DNA of 64,000 bases from NCBI GenBank assembly GCA_964397545.1, contig CAYNIW010000006.1:1-64000 (forward strand). The letters run 5' to 3'. The position numbers were made by a program, and so were the translations under genes. Shown here one piece after another: positions 17,109-25,174 of this stretch. Under the pieces are notes generated by a model, which was not told the DNA's origin, searched no databases, and saw only the letters and a list, made by a program, of their open reading frames with translations. The first letter of the stretch is position 1. Each line of letters opens with the position of its first letter. Source of the stretch: JAFGIG01 sp964397545 (GTDB lineage: Bacteria; SDB-A).

Positions 17109-17951
17109 ATGGCAGATGTAGTGAATATCAGTTGTAAAACACCGGCCAACGTCGCCGAAGTCCTGTCGAGATCCACATGTGTTCAGAAGACGACGGCATC
17201 GGACTGGAAAGTCATAATTCTGGGTATCTTCGCCGGTTTCTATATCGGTTTCGGAGGAGCGATTTCGACATTGGTGGGTTCGGACTCCGCGAAATTCCTC
17301 GGAGTTGGGCTTAGTAAATTTTTTGTGGGAGGAGTCTTCAGCGTAGGACTAATGCTCGTCGTCATAGCCGGCGCGGAGCTTTTCACGGGCAACAATCTTA
17401 TGCTTATGGGAGTTCTCGACAGAAGAGTTTCCGTTGGAAAAGTCCTCTATAAATGGCTTCTCGTCTATCTGGCAAATTTCGCAGGTTCCATACTGCTCGC
17501 ATACCTCATCTACGCCAGCGGGCTCTGGAAGGGTGGAGAGTTTTTGACCGGTATAGCCGCGTTAAAAATCGCCGCCGCTAAAGTCAGTCTTCCCTGGGGA
17601 GAGGCTTTCGTCAGAGGTATTCTCTGCAATATTCTCGTTTGTCTTGCAGTCTGGATGGCTATAGCTTCCAACAATATAATAGGAAAAATCTTCGCTATAT
17701 TTTTCCCAATAATGACATTCGTAGCCATGGGATTCGAGCACAGTATAGCGAACATGTATTTCATCCCCCTCGGCCTTTTCCTCAAAGGAACTGCCGCGGC
17801 AGGAGCATCTGGACTTGATTTGGGAGGCTTGACATGGATAGCTTTCCTTTGGAAAAACCTTCTGCCCGTGACCCTCGGAAACATAGTAGGCGGAGCGGGT
17901 TTCGTAGGCGCACTATATTGGATGGTTTACGTAAAAAACAACAAGGCGTGA
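17109..17951 (+). CDS. Formate/nitrite transporter family protein (FdhC/FocA-like)
   Basis: Pentameric membrane channel for formate. 280 residues, six hydrophobic segments. Family signatures: GIFAGFYIGFGGAIST (first half-helix region), AGAELFTGNNLML (the omega-loop helix with conserved E-LFTGN), GILCNILVCLAVWMA, and FEHSIANMYFIP holding the conserved His-x(3)-N. Heads an operon with mobA and fdhD, both needed to make an active formate dehydrogenase, so formate rather than nitrite is the likely substrate. Strong AAGGAGG ribosome-binding site. Direction, import or export, cannot be told. Confidence 0.92.
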   Translation: MADVVNISCKTPANVAEVLSRSTCVQKTTASDWKVIILGIFAGFYIGFGGAISTLVGSDSAKFLGVGLSKFFVGGVFSVGLMLVVIAGAELFTGNNLMLMGVLDRRVSVGKVLYKWLLVYLANFAGSILLAYLIYASGLWKGGEFLTGIAALKIAAAKVSLPWGEAFVRGILCNILVCLAVWMAIASNNIIGKIFAIFFPIMTFVAMGFEHSIANMYFIPLGLFLKGTAAAGASGLDLGGLTWIAFLWKNLLPVTLGNIVGGAGFVGALYWMVYVKNNKA

Positions 17952-18520
17952 CGCAAGCCGTTATCCTCGCCGGCGGCAAGAGCAGTCGTTTCGGCAGTGA
18001 TAAGGCTTTCGCAAAATACGGGGACTCGACTTTCGTCGAGTCCGTTTTTGTTTGTATGAAAAAAATCTTCGACAGAATAATTATTGTCACGAACAACAAA
18101 GGACTCTATTCCGGTTTTGACGCCCAGGTAGTAGAGGACATTATTCCCGGCAGAGGGCCTTTAGGAGGAATTTACACGGGGCTGAAGACAGCAATATCCC
18201 GGCGGATCTTCGCCGTTGCCTGCGACATGCCCCTTTTACGGGAAGATTTCATTTCATACATGGTTTCAATGGAAGAAGGTGACGTAATTGTCCCGAAAAT
18301 AGGCCCTTTCACGGAACCTCTTCACGCGTTGTATTCCAAATCCTGCCTTACCCATATAGAAAAGCAGCTAAAAGAGGACGACAACAGAATTCAGAGTTTT
18401 TTCAGCAAAGTCCAAACAGTCTATATAAAAGAAGATGTTTTGAGAAAATTCGATCCTGAACTTAAAATGTTTTTCAATGTCAACGAAAAGAAAGACATCG
18501 CCAAGGCGCTGTATGTATAA
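17948..18520 (+). CDS. mobA: Molybdenum cofactor guanylyltransferase
   Basis: Attaches GMP to molybdopterin to make the MGD cofactor used by the formate dehydrogenase encoded nearby. The start is a GTG at 17948 that overlaps the transporter stop (GTGA), giving 190 residues beginning TQAVILAGGKSSRFGSDKAF after the initiator; this is exactly the family N-terminus, whereas upstream ATG codons add unrelated sequence. Motifs: LAGGKSSRFGSDK, PGRGPLGGIYTGL and VACDMPLL (metal-binding Asp). The end overlaps fdhD by eight bases. The C-terminus FFNVNEKKDI is typical. Confidence 0.95.
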   Translation: MTQAVILAGGKSSRFGSDKAFAKYGDSTFVESVFVCMKKIFDRIIIVTNNKGLYSGFDAQVVEDIIPGRGPLGGIYTGLKTAISRRIFAVACDMPLLREDFISYMVSMEEGDVIVPKIGPFTEPLHALYSKSCLTHIEKQLKEDDNRIQSFFSKVQTVYIKEDVLRKFDPELKMFFNVNEKKDIAKALYV

Positions 18521-19265
18521 AAAAACCCAAATTACGAGGATTGATTTGCGTAAGGGTCAAAATACACTTGAAGATAAAATCATTGTTGAGTCTTTAATTC
18601 GGATTTTTGTCAACGGTTCTTCCTTTTCAACGCTTGTCTGCTCTCCGTCGGACATTGAAGAACTCGCGGTCGGCAATCTTTTCTCCGAAGGATTCATAGA
18701 TTCTTTCGAGGAAATATCTTCAGTCAGAAAGAGCGGCGACAGTTTGTCGGTTTTCGTCGAATTGAAAAAAAATGCCGATCTCTCGAAAGAGAACTCTGAA
18801 TCCATCATGACCTCAGGATGCGGAGGCGCATCAACTTTTTCCATTGGTTCACTCAGTGATATAAAAAAACTGCCGTCTCTCAGAGATTTCAGCCCGGAAT
18901 CGGTTCTTTCCCTGTTCCGGGAATTCAACGAAAGATCGGCGCTGTTTTCCGAAACCGGCGGAGTTCACGGCGCAGCGCTTTGCGAAGACGAAAGTATTTT
19001 ATCCTTCAAAGAAGATATAGGAAGGCACAACGCGGTTGATAAACTAATCGGCGAATCGCTTTTGCGGGGACAGACAGGAGAAAACAAGTTTTTTCTCTTC
19101 TCAGGCAGAATATCTTCGGAAATTTTTCTCAAAGCGAACAGGTTCGGGGTCTATTTAACGGCATCAAGATCCGCTCCGACGGACAGAGCCGTCGAAATGG
19201 CAAAAGCTTCAAACATGAGACTGATAGGATTTGCCAGAGGATACAGGCTGAATCTATACAACTGA
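18513..19265 (+). CDS. fdhD: Formate dehydrogenase accessory sulfurtransferase
   Basis: Transfers sulfur to the Mo-bisMGD cofactor of formate dehydrogenase. From the ATG at 18513 (8-base overlap with mobA) the product has 250 residues. Recognised by IRIFVNGSSFSTLVCSP, ELAVGNLFSEGFI, SETGGVHGAALC, FKEDIGRHNAVDKLIG and FSGRISSEIFLKANRFG. The E. coli enzyme carries sulfur on a C-x-x-C loop; here the loop reads TSGCGGAS with a single cysteine, so the sulfur relay must use one Cys. A strong terminator follows. Confidence 0.94.
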   Translation: MYKKTQITRIDLRKGQNTLEDKIIVESLIRIFVNGSSFSTLVCSPSDIEELAVGNLFSEGFIDSFEEISSVRKSGDSLSVFVELKKNADLSKENSESIMTSGCGGASTFSIGSLSDIKKLPSLRDFSPESVLSLFREFNERSALFSETGGVHGAALCEDESILSFKEDIGRHNAVDKLIGESLLRGQTGENKFFLFSGRISSEIFLKANRFGVYLTASRSAPTDRAVEMAKASNMRLIGFARGYRLNLYN

Positions 19266-19299
19266 AAAGGCGGCGGTTTTAACGCCGCCGCCTTTTTTT
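19265..19299. terminator. Rho-independent terminator after fdhD
   Basis: GGCGGCGG (19269-19276) pairs with CCGCCGCC (19285-19292) around an eight-base loop, flanked by AAA and TTTTTTT. It sits between convergent operons and would act in both directions. Confidence 0.85.
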
Positions 19300-19315
19300 C
19301 CGCAGATTCGTATTT

Positions 19316-20134
19316 TTATTCCATATCCAGAAGTTTTAGTTCCGCCTGAGTGAAAACAGGTCCGTCGGTGCAGCAGTATTTATGACCGATAAGGCAGTGT
19401 CCGCATTTTCCAATTCCGCATTTCATGTGCATTTCCATCGTTGTGATAATATCGTTAGGCTTCATCTTCTTTTCTTCGAGTGTAATGTTGGTAAATTTAA
19501 TCATTATCGGCGGGCCGCATACATAAGCTACGGTCTTCGATGCTTCAAATTCTATGTTTTCAAACAATTTAGTGACGACACCAACGCTTCCCTTCCAGCT
19601 TTCGTCCGGGCTGTCAACCGTTCTGAGGACTTCCACGCTCTGATATTTAGACCATCTCGCCATTTCATCATCATAAACGCACTCAATGGGACATTTTGCT
19701 CCGTAGAGAACCCATATTTTGCCGTATTTGTCGCGGTTGTTGAAAACGGCATTCATAACAGATCTCAGCGGAAGAAGACCTATTCCTCCCGCCACAAAAA
19801 GGATATCTTTCCCCTCGAATTCCTGCCAAGGGAAAGAATTGCCGTATGGTCCTCGGACAAAAAATTCGTCGCCTTCTTTGAGTTCGTGCAGAGCGTCCGT
19901 CAAAACACCCACTTTCCTGACAGCTATTTCGAGGTCGTCTCCTCTTTCGCATGTCGAGGTTATTGAAATGGGAGCTTCGCCTTTGCCGAAAATAGACACT
20001 TGGACGAATTGTCCCGGTTTCCAGACAAACGGCTTCTTGTCCTTAAACTTTAAGGTGAAATGTTTTACGTCGAAAACCAAATTCTTAACTTTCTTTATCT
20101 CGACTGCCCGGGGCAGATATTCGTTGTTTTCCAT
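19316..20134 (-). CDS. Flavin/2Fe-2S oxidoreductase subunit (sulfhydrogenase gamma-like)
   Basis: 272 residues, related to the gamma subunit of sulfhydrogenases and to PyrK-type reductases. Order: a ferredoxin-reductase FAD domain (FVWKPGQFVQVSIF, then GEAPISITST), an NAD(P)-binding domain (FVAGGIGLLPLRSV, then AYVCGPPIMIKF), and a C-terminal 2Fe-2S motif (HMKCGIGKCGHCLIGHKYCC). It should pass electrons between NAD(P)H and Fe-S centres in the cytoplasm. Last gene of the operon fdh-4Fe4S subunit-this, so it likely links formate oxidation to NAD(P). Confidence 0.9.
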   Translation of the reverse strand: MENNEYLPRAVEIKKVKNLVFDVKHFTLKFKDKKPFVWKPGQFVQVSIFGKGEAPISITSTCERGDDLEIAVRKVGVLTDALHELKEGDEFFVRGPYGNSFPWQEFEGKDILFVAGGIGLLPLRSVMNAVFNNRDKYGKIWVLYGAKCPIECVYDDEMARWSKYQSVEVLRTVDSPDESWKGSVGVVTKLFENIEFEASKTVAYVCGPPIMIKFTNITLEEKKMKPNDIITTMEMHMKCGIGKCGHCLIGHKYCCTDGPVFTQAELKLLDME

Positions 20135-20146
20135 TTTACCGCTCCC

Positions 20147-21187
20147 TTATGATAATGCCTGAAACACTTCTTTGATGTCGATGTTGACAGGACAGGCGTC
20201 GAGACACCTTCCGCAACCCACACAGCCGGTATCGCCGAATTTGTTCTTGTCCCACAAAATTTTGCAGTAATAACGGTTCCGGGTGCGCTGTTCTTTTCTC
20301 TCTTTCGGATTGTGTCCGCCCGCCATTCTGAAGTATCCGCTTAGAATGCATGAATCTATGATTCTCTGCCTTAAGCCTTTTCCGTCTTTCACAACGTCTT
20401 TGACGTTGAAACACGTGCAGGTTGGGCATACAAAATTGCAGGCTCCGCAGGAAATACATCTGTCCGTTATGCTCTCCAGAAGTTTTTCGTCCAGGGATTT
20501 GGAATTCATGGATGCTATCGCTTTTTCCTTGTCGAAATTTTTTGCCACAGGAAGAGTTTCGGCTTTTTTCCTTATCTCGATCCAGTTTTCATAAGATTCT
20601 TTTCCAGCCTCTTTGAAAAGGTTTCCGTTTTTTGAAATCAGGTCTTTTCCCTTTTCCGAGCCGGCGTTGACAAAAAAAGTTCCGTCTCCCATGTCAGTGA
20701 ATTGAAGATCGAATCCGTCATTGGAAAAAGGGCCTGTTTTCATTGAAGCGCAGAAACAACTCTCCGAAGGCGGAGTCAGACAAGCTATCGTTATCAAAAT
20801 CAGTTTGTCTCGCGCGCTCTTGTAATAGTAATCGACGAATTCCCGTTGCGCGAAGAAATTGTCCGTGTATTTAATTCCGGCGGCGTCGCAGTTGGGCAGT
20901 CCGAAAATTACAGTCTGCTGTGCCTGATCTACGCTTTCTATCTTCGTCTCTTTGCCTTTTTTCTCGAATCTGATCATAGGTTCAATCTGCCCGAAAAGGG
21001 TTTCACGGGCAGTGGGCATAAGGGGTTTGTGCGCTTGCAAAACTACTTTTCCGCAATCTTCTACGGGAAGGAATGCCGTGTCGCCGAATTCGTTTTGCTG
21101 AGGAGCGAGAACATTGGCGCTTTTGCCGAGAATTCCTATGAATTTCAGAACGCTATCATTCTCTATGATATAATTTTCAGCAGACAT
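20147..21187 (-). CDS. 4Fe-4S dicluster subunit (sulfhydrogenase beta-like)
   Basis: 346 residues. The C-terminal part has two ferredoxin-type motifs, CISCGACNFVCPTCTC near 244 and CVGCGRCLDACPVNI near 320. The N-terminal part (residues 1-230) matches the sulfhydrogenase beta-type domain, with GLPNCDAAGIKY and CLTPPSESCFCAS carrying further cysteines. It should relay electrons between the catalytic formate dehydrogenase and the flavin subunit. The ATG overlaps the fdh stop by one base (TGATG), so the subunits are made together. Confidence 0.88.
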   Translation of the reverse strand: MSAENYIIENDSVLKFIGILGKSANVLAPQQNEFGDTAFLPVEDCGKVVLQAHKPLMPTARETLFGQIEPMIRFEKKGKETKIESVDQAQQTVIFGLPNCDAAGIKYTDNFFAQREFVDYYYKSARDKLILITIACLTPPSESCFCASMKTGPFSNDGFDLQFTDMGDGTFFVNAGSEKGKDLISKNGNLFKEAGKESYENWIEIRKKAETLPVAKNFDKEKAIASMNSKSLDEKLLESITDRCISCGACNFVCPTCTCFNVKDVVKDGKGLRQRIIDSCILSGYFRMAGGHNPKERKEQRTRNRYYCKILWDKNKFGDTGCVGCGRCLDACPVNIDIKEVFQALS

Positions 21188-23238
21188 CAGTTCCCACCTC
21201 CGATTTTAACGGCGCAGACCTTGTATTCAGGAATTTTTGCCACAGGGTCGAGAGCGTCTATTGTCAGATTATTCACTGCCTGTTCGGCAAAATGGAAAGG
21301 TATGAATATGGTCCCGGCTTTGATTATATCCGTAACTACCGCCTTGGCTTCTAAAGAGCCTCTTCTTGAGGTCACTTTGACTTTTTGCCCGCTGCGAATG
21401 AGGTGTTTTTTTGCGTCTTCAGGGTTTAACTCCACATAACACTCCGGGACTTCCCTCTCAAGCGCCGAGCTTCTCTTTGTTAGAGTTCTGGTGTGGTAGT
21501 GGAAATATGTCCTCCCTGTTGTCAGAGTGAAAGGATATTCGTCGTCCGGAAGTTCAGCGGCTTCCTTGAATTCTATACCTGTAAACAAACCCTTTCCCCT
21601 GGAAAACTTTCCGTCCTTGTGAAGGTAGGGTGTCCCGGGGTGGTCTTTTGTCGGACACGGCCAGTGAAGGCCGAAATCCTTATCGAGCCGGACGTAATCC
21701 ATGCCGTGGTAGCTCGGAGTCACCAGCGCCATCTCGTCGAATATTTCTTCGGGGGATTTATACGGCATATCGTAACCGCAGAGTTTTGAGATTTCAGCTA
21801 TTATCTCCCAGTCCTGTCTGGCTTCTCCGGGGGGATCAACGGCTTTTCTTATCCTCTGGACTCTTCTTTCTGTGTTCGTAAATGTTCCGTTTTTCTCGGC
21901 GTAACTCGCACCAGGGAGGACTACATCGGCGAGTTCCGCTGTTTCAGTGAGGAATATATCCTGAACGACGAGAAAATCCAGAGCTTCAAGCCCTTTTCTT
22001 ACATGCTCTATGTTCGGATCAGAGACCATCGGATTCTCGCCGAAAACATAAAGCGCTTTCACTTTTCCTTCTGCCGCGAGATTGGGAACTGCCGTCACTG
22101 TAGTTCCGACTTTGTCCGGAAGACCGGTCACGTTCCATGCGTTTTCGAATTTTTCTTTAGCTTTGGGATCCGTCACGGGTTGATAGCCGCTGTAAACATT
22201 TGGTAGCCCACCCATGTCACAGGCTCCCTGGACGTTGTTTTGGCCGCGGAGCGGATTGACTCCCGTTGAAGGTTTGCCTATGTTTCCAGTCAGCATGGCG
22301 AGGTTTGCGCAGGATTTTACGTTATCGATGCCTGTAGTATGCTGGGTTATGCCCATACAGTATAGTATGCTCGATTTTTTACTGCGGGCGAAAGCCCTTG
22401 CGGCTTCAGCCAACTGTTTCGCGGGAATACCAGTTATCTTCTCGACAAATTCGGGCGTATATTTTTCTACGGCTTTCTTTAGCTCTTCGTAGCCTTCGGT
22501 GAAATTCTGGATAAATTCTTTGTCTTCCAAGCCTTCTTTTATTATGACGTTCATCATCCCGTTCAGCCATGCCACGTCAGTTCCGCACCTCGGAGAAAGA
22601 TGATGCTTCGCGTGTTTTGAAAGTTGAATTTTTCTCGGATCAACGAGAATAAGAGTAGCCCCTTTATTTTTGACGGCGTTTATAATCCTCGATCCTATAA
22701 GAGGATGCTGTTCGGTGGTATTTGAGCCGGTGACCAAAAAAACATCGCAGTCTTCGAATTCTCCCACAGAATTTGTCATAGCTCCCGAACCCAGCGTTGC
22801 GGCGAGACCCGCCACAGTTGAGGAATGTCAAAGACGCGCGCAGTGATCTACATTGTTCGTCTTGAAAACCGCCCTCGCGAGTTTCATAAACAGGTAATTT
22901 TCTTCATTTGAGCATTTCGCCGAAGCGAAAAACGCGAGGCTGTCCGGGCCTGATTTTTCTTTGTTCTCTTTGAGCTTTTTGGCTGTAAGAGACAGGGCTT
23001 CTTTCCAAGAAGCTTTTCTGAACTTACCGTTCTCCTTGATCAAAGGTTCGGTCAGCCTATCGGGATGATGGACGAACTCCGAAGCGTTCCATCCTTTGAT
23101 GCAGAGACTTCCCTTGTTGATAGGATGGTTTTTGCTCGGGACGACGCCGTTTATTCTGCCGTCTTTCACCTTGAAGTAGAATCCGCATCCGCATCCGCAA
23201 TAGATACATGTAGTCAGTATCTGCTTTTCACCGGACAA
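21187..23238 (-). CDS. fdhF: Selenocysteine-containing formate dehydrogenase catalytic subunit
   Basis: Oxidises formate (or reduces CO2) at a Mo/W-bisMGD centre. 683 residues read through an in-frame TGA at 22830-22828, codon 137. Context: NVDHCARL-Sec-HSSTVAGLA, which lines up with the active-site Sec of E. coli FdhF (VUHGPSVAGL). The N-terminal 4Fe-4S motif CIYCGCGCGF is intact, followed by the three molybdopterin domains (GSNTTEQHPL, NPLRGQNNVQGACDMG, and VVLPGASYAEKNGTFTNTER). A SECIS hairpin follows the TGA directly. Start is TTG at 23238 behind a GGAGGAG ribosome-binding site. It lacks the extra N-terminal Fe-S domains of large NAD-dependent FDH subunits, so it needs its two partner subunits. 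Confidence 0.95.
22798..22830 (-). promoter_or_regulatory. Bacterial SECIS element of the formate dehydrogenase gene
   Basis: Starts with the Sec codon TGA (22830-22828). After 18 bases the apical loop GGTCT is reached (22809-22805). It is closed by TGTGGCG (22816-22810) pairing with CGCCGCA (22804-22798), seven pairs with one G-T. Loop sequence and the 18-base distance equal those I recall for the SelB-binding SECIS of E. coli fdhF. Confidence 0.9.
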
Positions 23239-23300
23239 AGGCTCCTCCTTTTTTCTTTGCTTTTTATGGTTATATCATTTCAATATCGAAATAGAATTTT

Positions 23301-23329
23301 ATTTTAAGACACTATCTACACAACGTCAA
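23301..23329 (-). promoter_or_regulatory. Sigma-70 promoter of the formate dehydrogenase operon
   Basis: Minus-strand TTGACG (23329-23324), a 17-base spacer and TAAAAT (23306-23301). The transcript would start near 23295, leaving a leader of about 57 bases. Confidence 0.7.
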
Positions 23330-23363
23330 GTTTAGCTATTTTATAAGTGGTAAAAATAATTAA

Positions 23364-23392
23364 TTGACTCCAAGCCTCTTTAATAGTATTAA
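23364..23392 (+). promoter_or_regulatory. Sigma-70 promoter of the hydrogenase maturation operon
   Basis: TTGACT (23364-23369), a 17-base spacer and TATTAA (23387-23392), about 50 bases before the ribosome-binding site AGGAG at 23441. Divergent from the fdh promoter, with only 34 bases between the two -35 boxes, so a shared regulator could act on both. Confidence 0.6.
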
Positions 23393-23451
23393 AATAGCGC
23401 AATCTGACGGAAGGGTTTAAGACTCGAAAAACCTGACCAAAGGAGAAATGT

Positions 23452-23769
23452 TTGAAAAAAGTCCCCCAATCATTAGATCAGAGCAAGTCTTCGGTTCGCG
23501 TCGGAGTCGTGGGTATATTCATATATTCTCCGAAAAGGGCGAAAGACGTGAACAATGTCCTTTCTGATTTTTCCGCGAGCATAAGGGGGAGACTCGGAAT
23601 ACCTTCTCTTAAAAGCTATCCAAAAATTAACTTAATCTCAGTTGTCTTCGAAGGGACGACGGACGAACTCGGCGCCCTTACGGGAAAACTGGGAAATCTC
23701 GAAGGGGTTGAAGTGAAGACACTGCTTTCAAAAAAAGAACTCTTTACGGAGAAAAATTATGAGAACTGA
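23452..23769 (+). CDS. TM1266-like iron-only hydrogenase system regulator
   Basis: 105 residues, an ACT/NikR-C-like fold (SVRVGVVGIFIYSPKRAKDVN, then GRLGIPSLKSYPKINLISVVFEG, then GALTGKLGNLEGVEVKTL). This small family sits next to [FeFe]-hydrogenase maturation genes in Thermotoga, Clostridia and Bacteroidetes, but its ligand and action are not established. The start is a TTG with AGGAG six bases before it. The end overlaps aspA by eleven bases. Confidence 0.8.
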   Translation: MKKVPQSLDQSKSSVRVGVVGIFIYSPKRAKDVNNVLSDFSASIRGRLGIPSLKSYPKINLISVVFEGTTDELGALTGKLGNLEGVEVKTLLSKKELFTEKNYEN

Positions 23770-25174
23770 AAAAGATTTTCTCGGTGAAATGGAGCTTCCC
23801 GAAGACTATCCTTTCGGAATTAACACAAGGAGGGCTGAAGAAAATTTCAGATTTTCAAGGGCTGTTATGAGGGATGACCTCTTCAGGAACATAATAAAAG
23901 TCAAAAAAGCCTGCGCTAAGGCGAATTCTAAAGCCGGGCTTCTCGAAAAAGAAAAAGCAGACGCTATATTCAACGCCTGCGAAAAAATAATTTACAAGAA
24001 AGAATCTGTCTCGCCTTCTATACATCCTTTTCAAGGCGGGGCGGGGACTTCCTCCAACATGGCGGCGAACGAAATCATAGCAAACTACGCTCTTGTATAT
24101 ATTGGGAAAAAATACGGAGAATACAATTTTATTTCCCCTCTTGAAGACGTCAACCTCTCTCAGTCCACGAACGATGTCTATCCGACGGCAGTGAGAATTT
24201 CTCTTCTCGGGTCTCTGAGAAAACTGCACTCTTCCGCGGAATTTTTTCTATCTTGTCTTCAGAAAAAAGAAAAAGAGTTTTCAGGAATTCTCAAAATCGG
24301 AAGAACCGAGCTTCAGGACGCCATGCCGATTTCCCTTGGTCAGGAATTTTCAGCGTGGGCAGACGCCATAGCCAGATTCAGATGGCGGCTCGACAAAGCT
24401 ATGGACTGGATAAGGGAAGTAAACATTTCCGGAACCGCGGTCGGGACATCTATAAACGCTGACAGGGAATATTCAGCCCTCGTAATAGAAGAGCTGAGAG
24501 ACATCACCGAAGAACCTCTCACTCTGTCGAGAAACCTGGTGGACGGCACTCAGAATATAGACCAGATAGTAGAAATTTCCGGAATAGTCCGCAGCGGAGC
24601 CGTATCGCTTAAGAAATTCGCCTCCGACATAAGACTCTTATCGAGCGGCCCGGACTGCGGTTTAGGAGAACTTCTTCTGCTCCCCTTGCAGGTAGGCTCT
24701 TCAATTATGCCGGGTAAGGTCAACCCGGTTATTTTCGAAGCGGCAGAGCAGGTCTGTCTCCATGTCATCGCGCTCGATCATTCAGTTTCCACCGCCGCCT
24801 CAGAGAGTAATCTCGAACTCCCTCAGTTCCTTCCATATATAGCCCATGTTCTTCTCGAAAACTTCGAAATGCTGTCTGCTCTCCTCGATAAACTCTCCGA
24901 ATCAACTCTCCTGATTGCGCCGAATCTTGAGAGAATAAAAAGGTATATCGAAAACTCTCCCGCTGTCGCCACACTGCTCTCTCCGTCAATAGGACACGAC
25001 AGAATGTCCGAGATAATATTAAGATCGCGCAGAGAAGGTAAAAACATAATCGAGCTCATCAGATCGGAGAAGGTCATCCCTCCTGAGAAACTCGAAAAAC
25101 TGCTGAAGCCCGAGGTTATGGCATCACCCGGCATGCCGGTTCTGGAGGAAGAAAATGAAGAGCAGAACAATTAG
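23759..25174 (+). CDS. aspA: Aspartate ammonia-lyase in hydrogenase maturation operon
   Basis: Converts aspartate to fumarate and ammonia. 471 residues of the fumarase/aspartase superfamily: HPFQGGAGTSSNMAANE, LSQSTNDVYPT, GRTELQDAMPISLGQEF and the signature GSSIMPGKVNPV are intact. It is embedded between the TM1266-like gene and hydF (20-base overlap), an arrangement repeated in other [FeFe]-hydrogenase organisms. It has therefore been suspected of supplying ammonia or acting in H-cluster assembly; that role is inference. A GGAG ribosome-binding site precedes the ATG. It could equally be a general aspartase. Confidence 0.88.
   Translation: MRTEKDFLGEMELPEDYPFGINTRRAEENFRFSRAVMRDDLFRNIIKVKKACAKANSKAGLLEKEKADAIFNACEKIIYKKESVSPSIHPFQGGAGTSSNMAANEIIANYALVYIGKKYGEYNFISPLEDVNLSQSTNDVYPTAVRISLLGSLRKLHSSAEFFLSCLQKKEKEFSGILKIGRTELQDAMPISLGQEFSAWADAIARFRWRLDKAMDWIREVNISGTAVGTSINADREYSALVIEELRDITEEPLTLSRNLVDGTQNIDQIVEISGIVRSGAVSLKKFASDIRLLSSGPDCGLGELLLLPLQVGSSIMPGKVNPVIFEAAEQVCLHVIALDHSVSTAASESNLELPQFLPYIAHVLLENFEMLSALLDKLSESTLLIAPNLERIKRYIENSPAVATLLSPSIGHDRMSEIILRSRREGKNIIELIRSEKVIPPEKLEKLLKPEVMASPGMPVLEEENEEQNN

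Noticed and set aside
22798..22850. Formate dehydrogenase gene looks broken by a stop codon
   Set aside because: The TGA is at the known Sec position and is followed by a SECIS hairpin with correct loop and spacing, so it is read through rather than a pseudogene.
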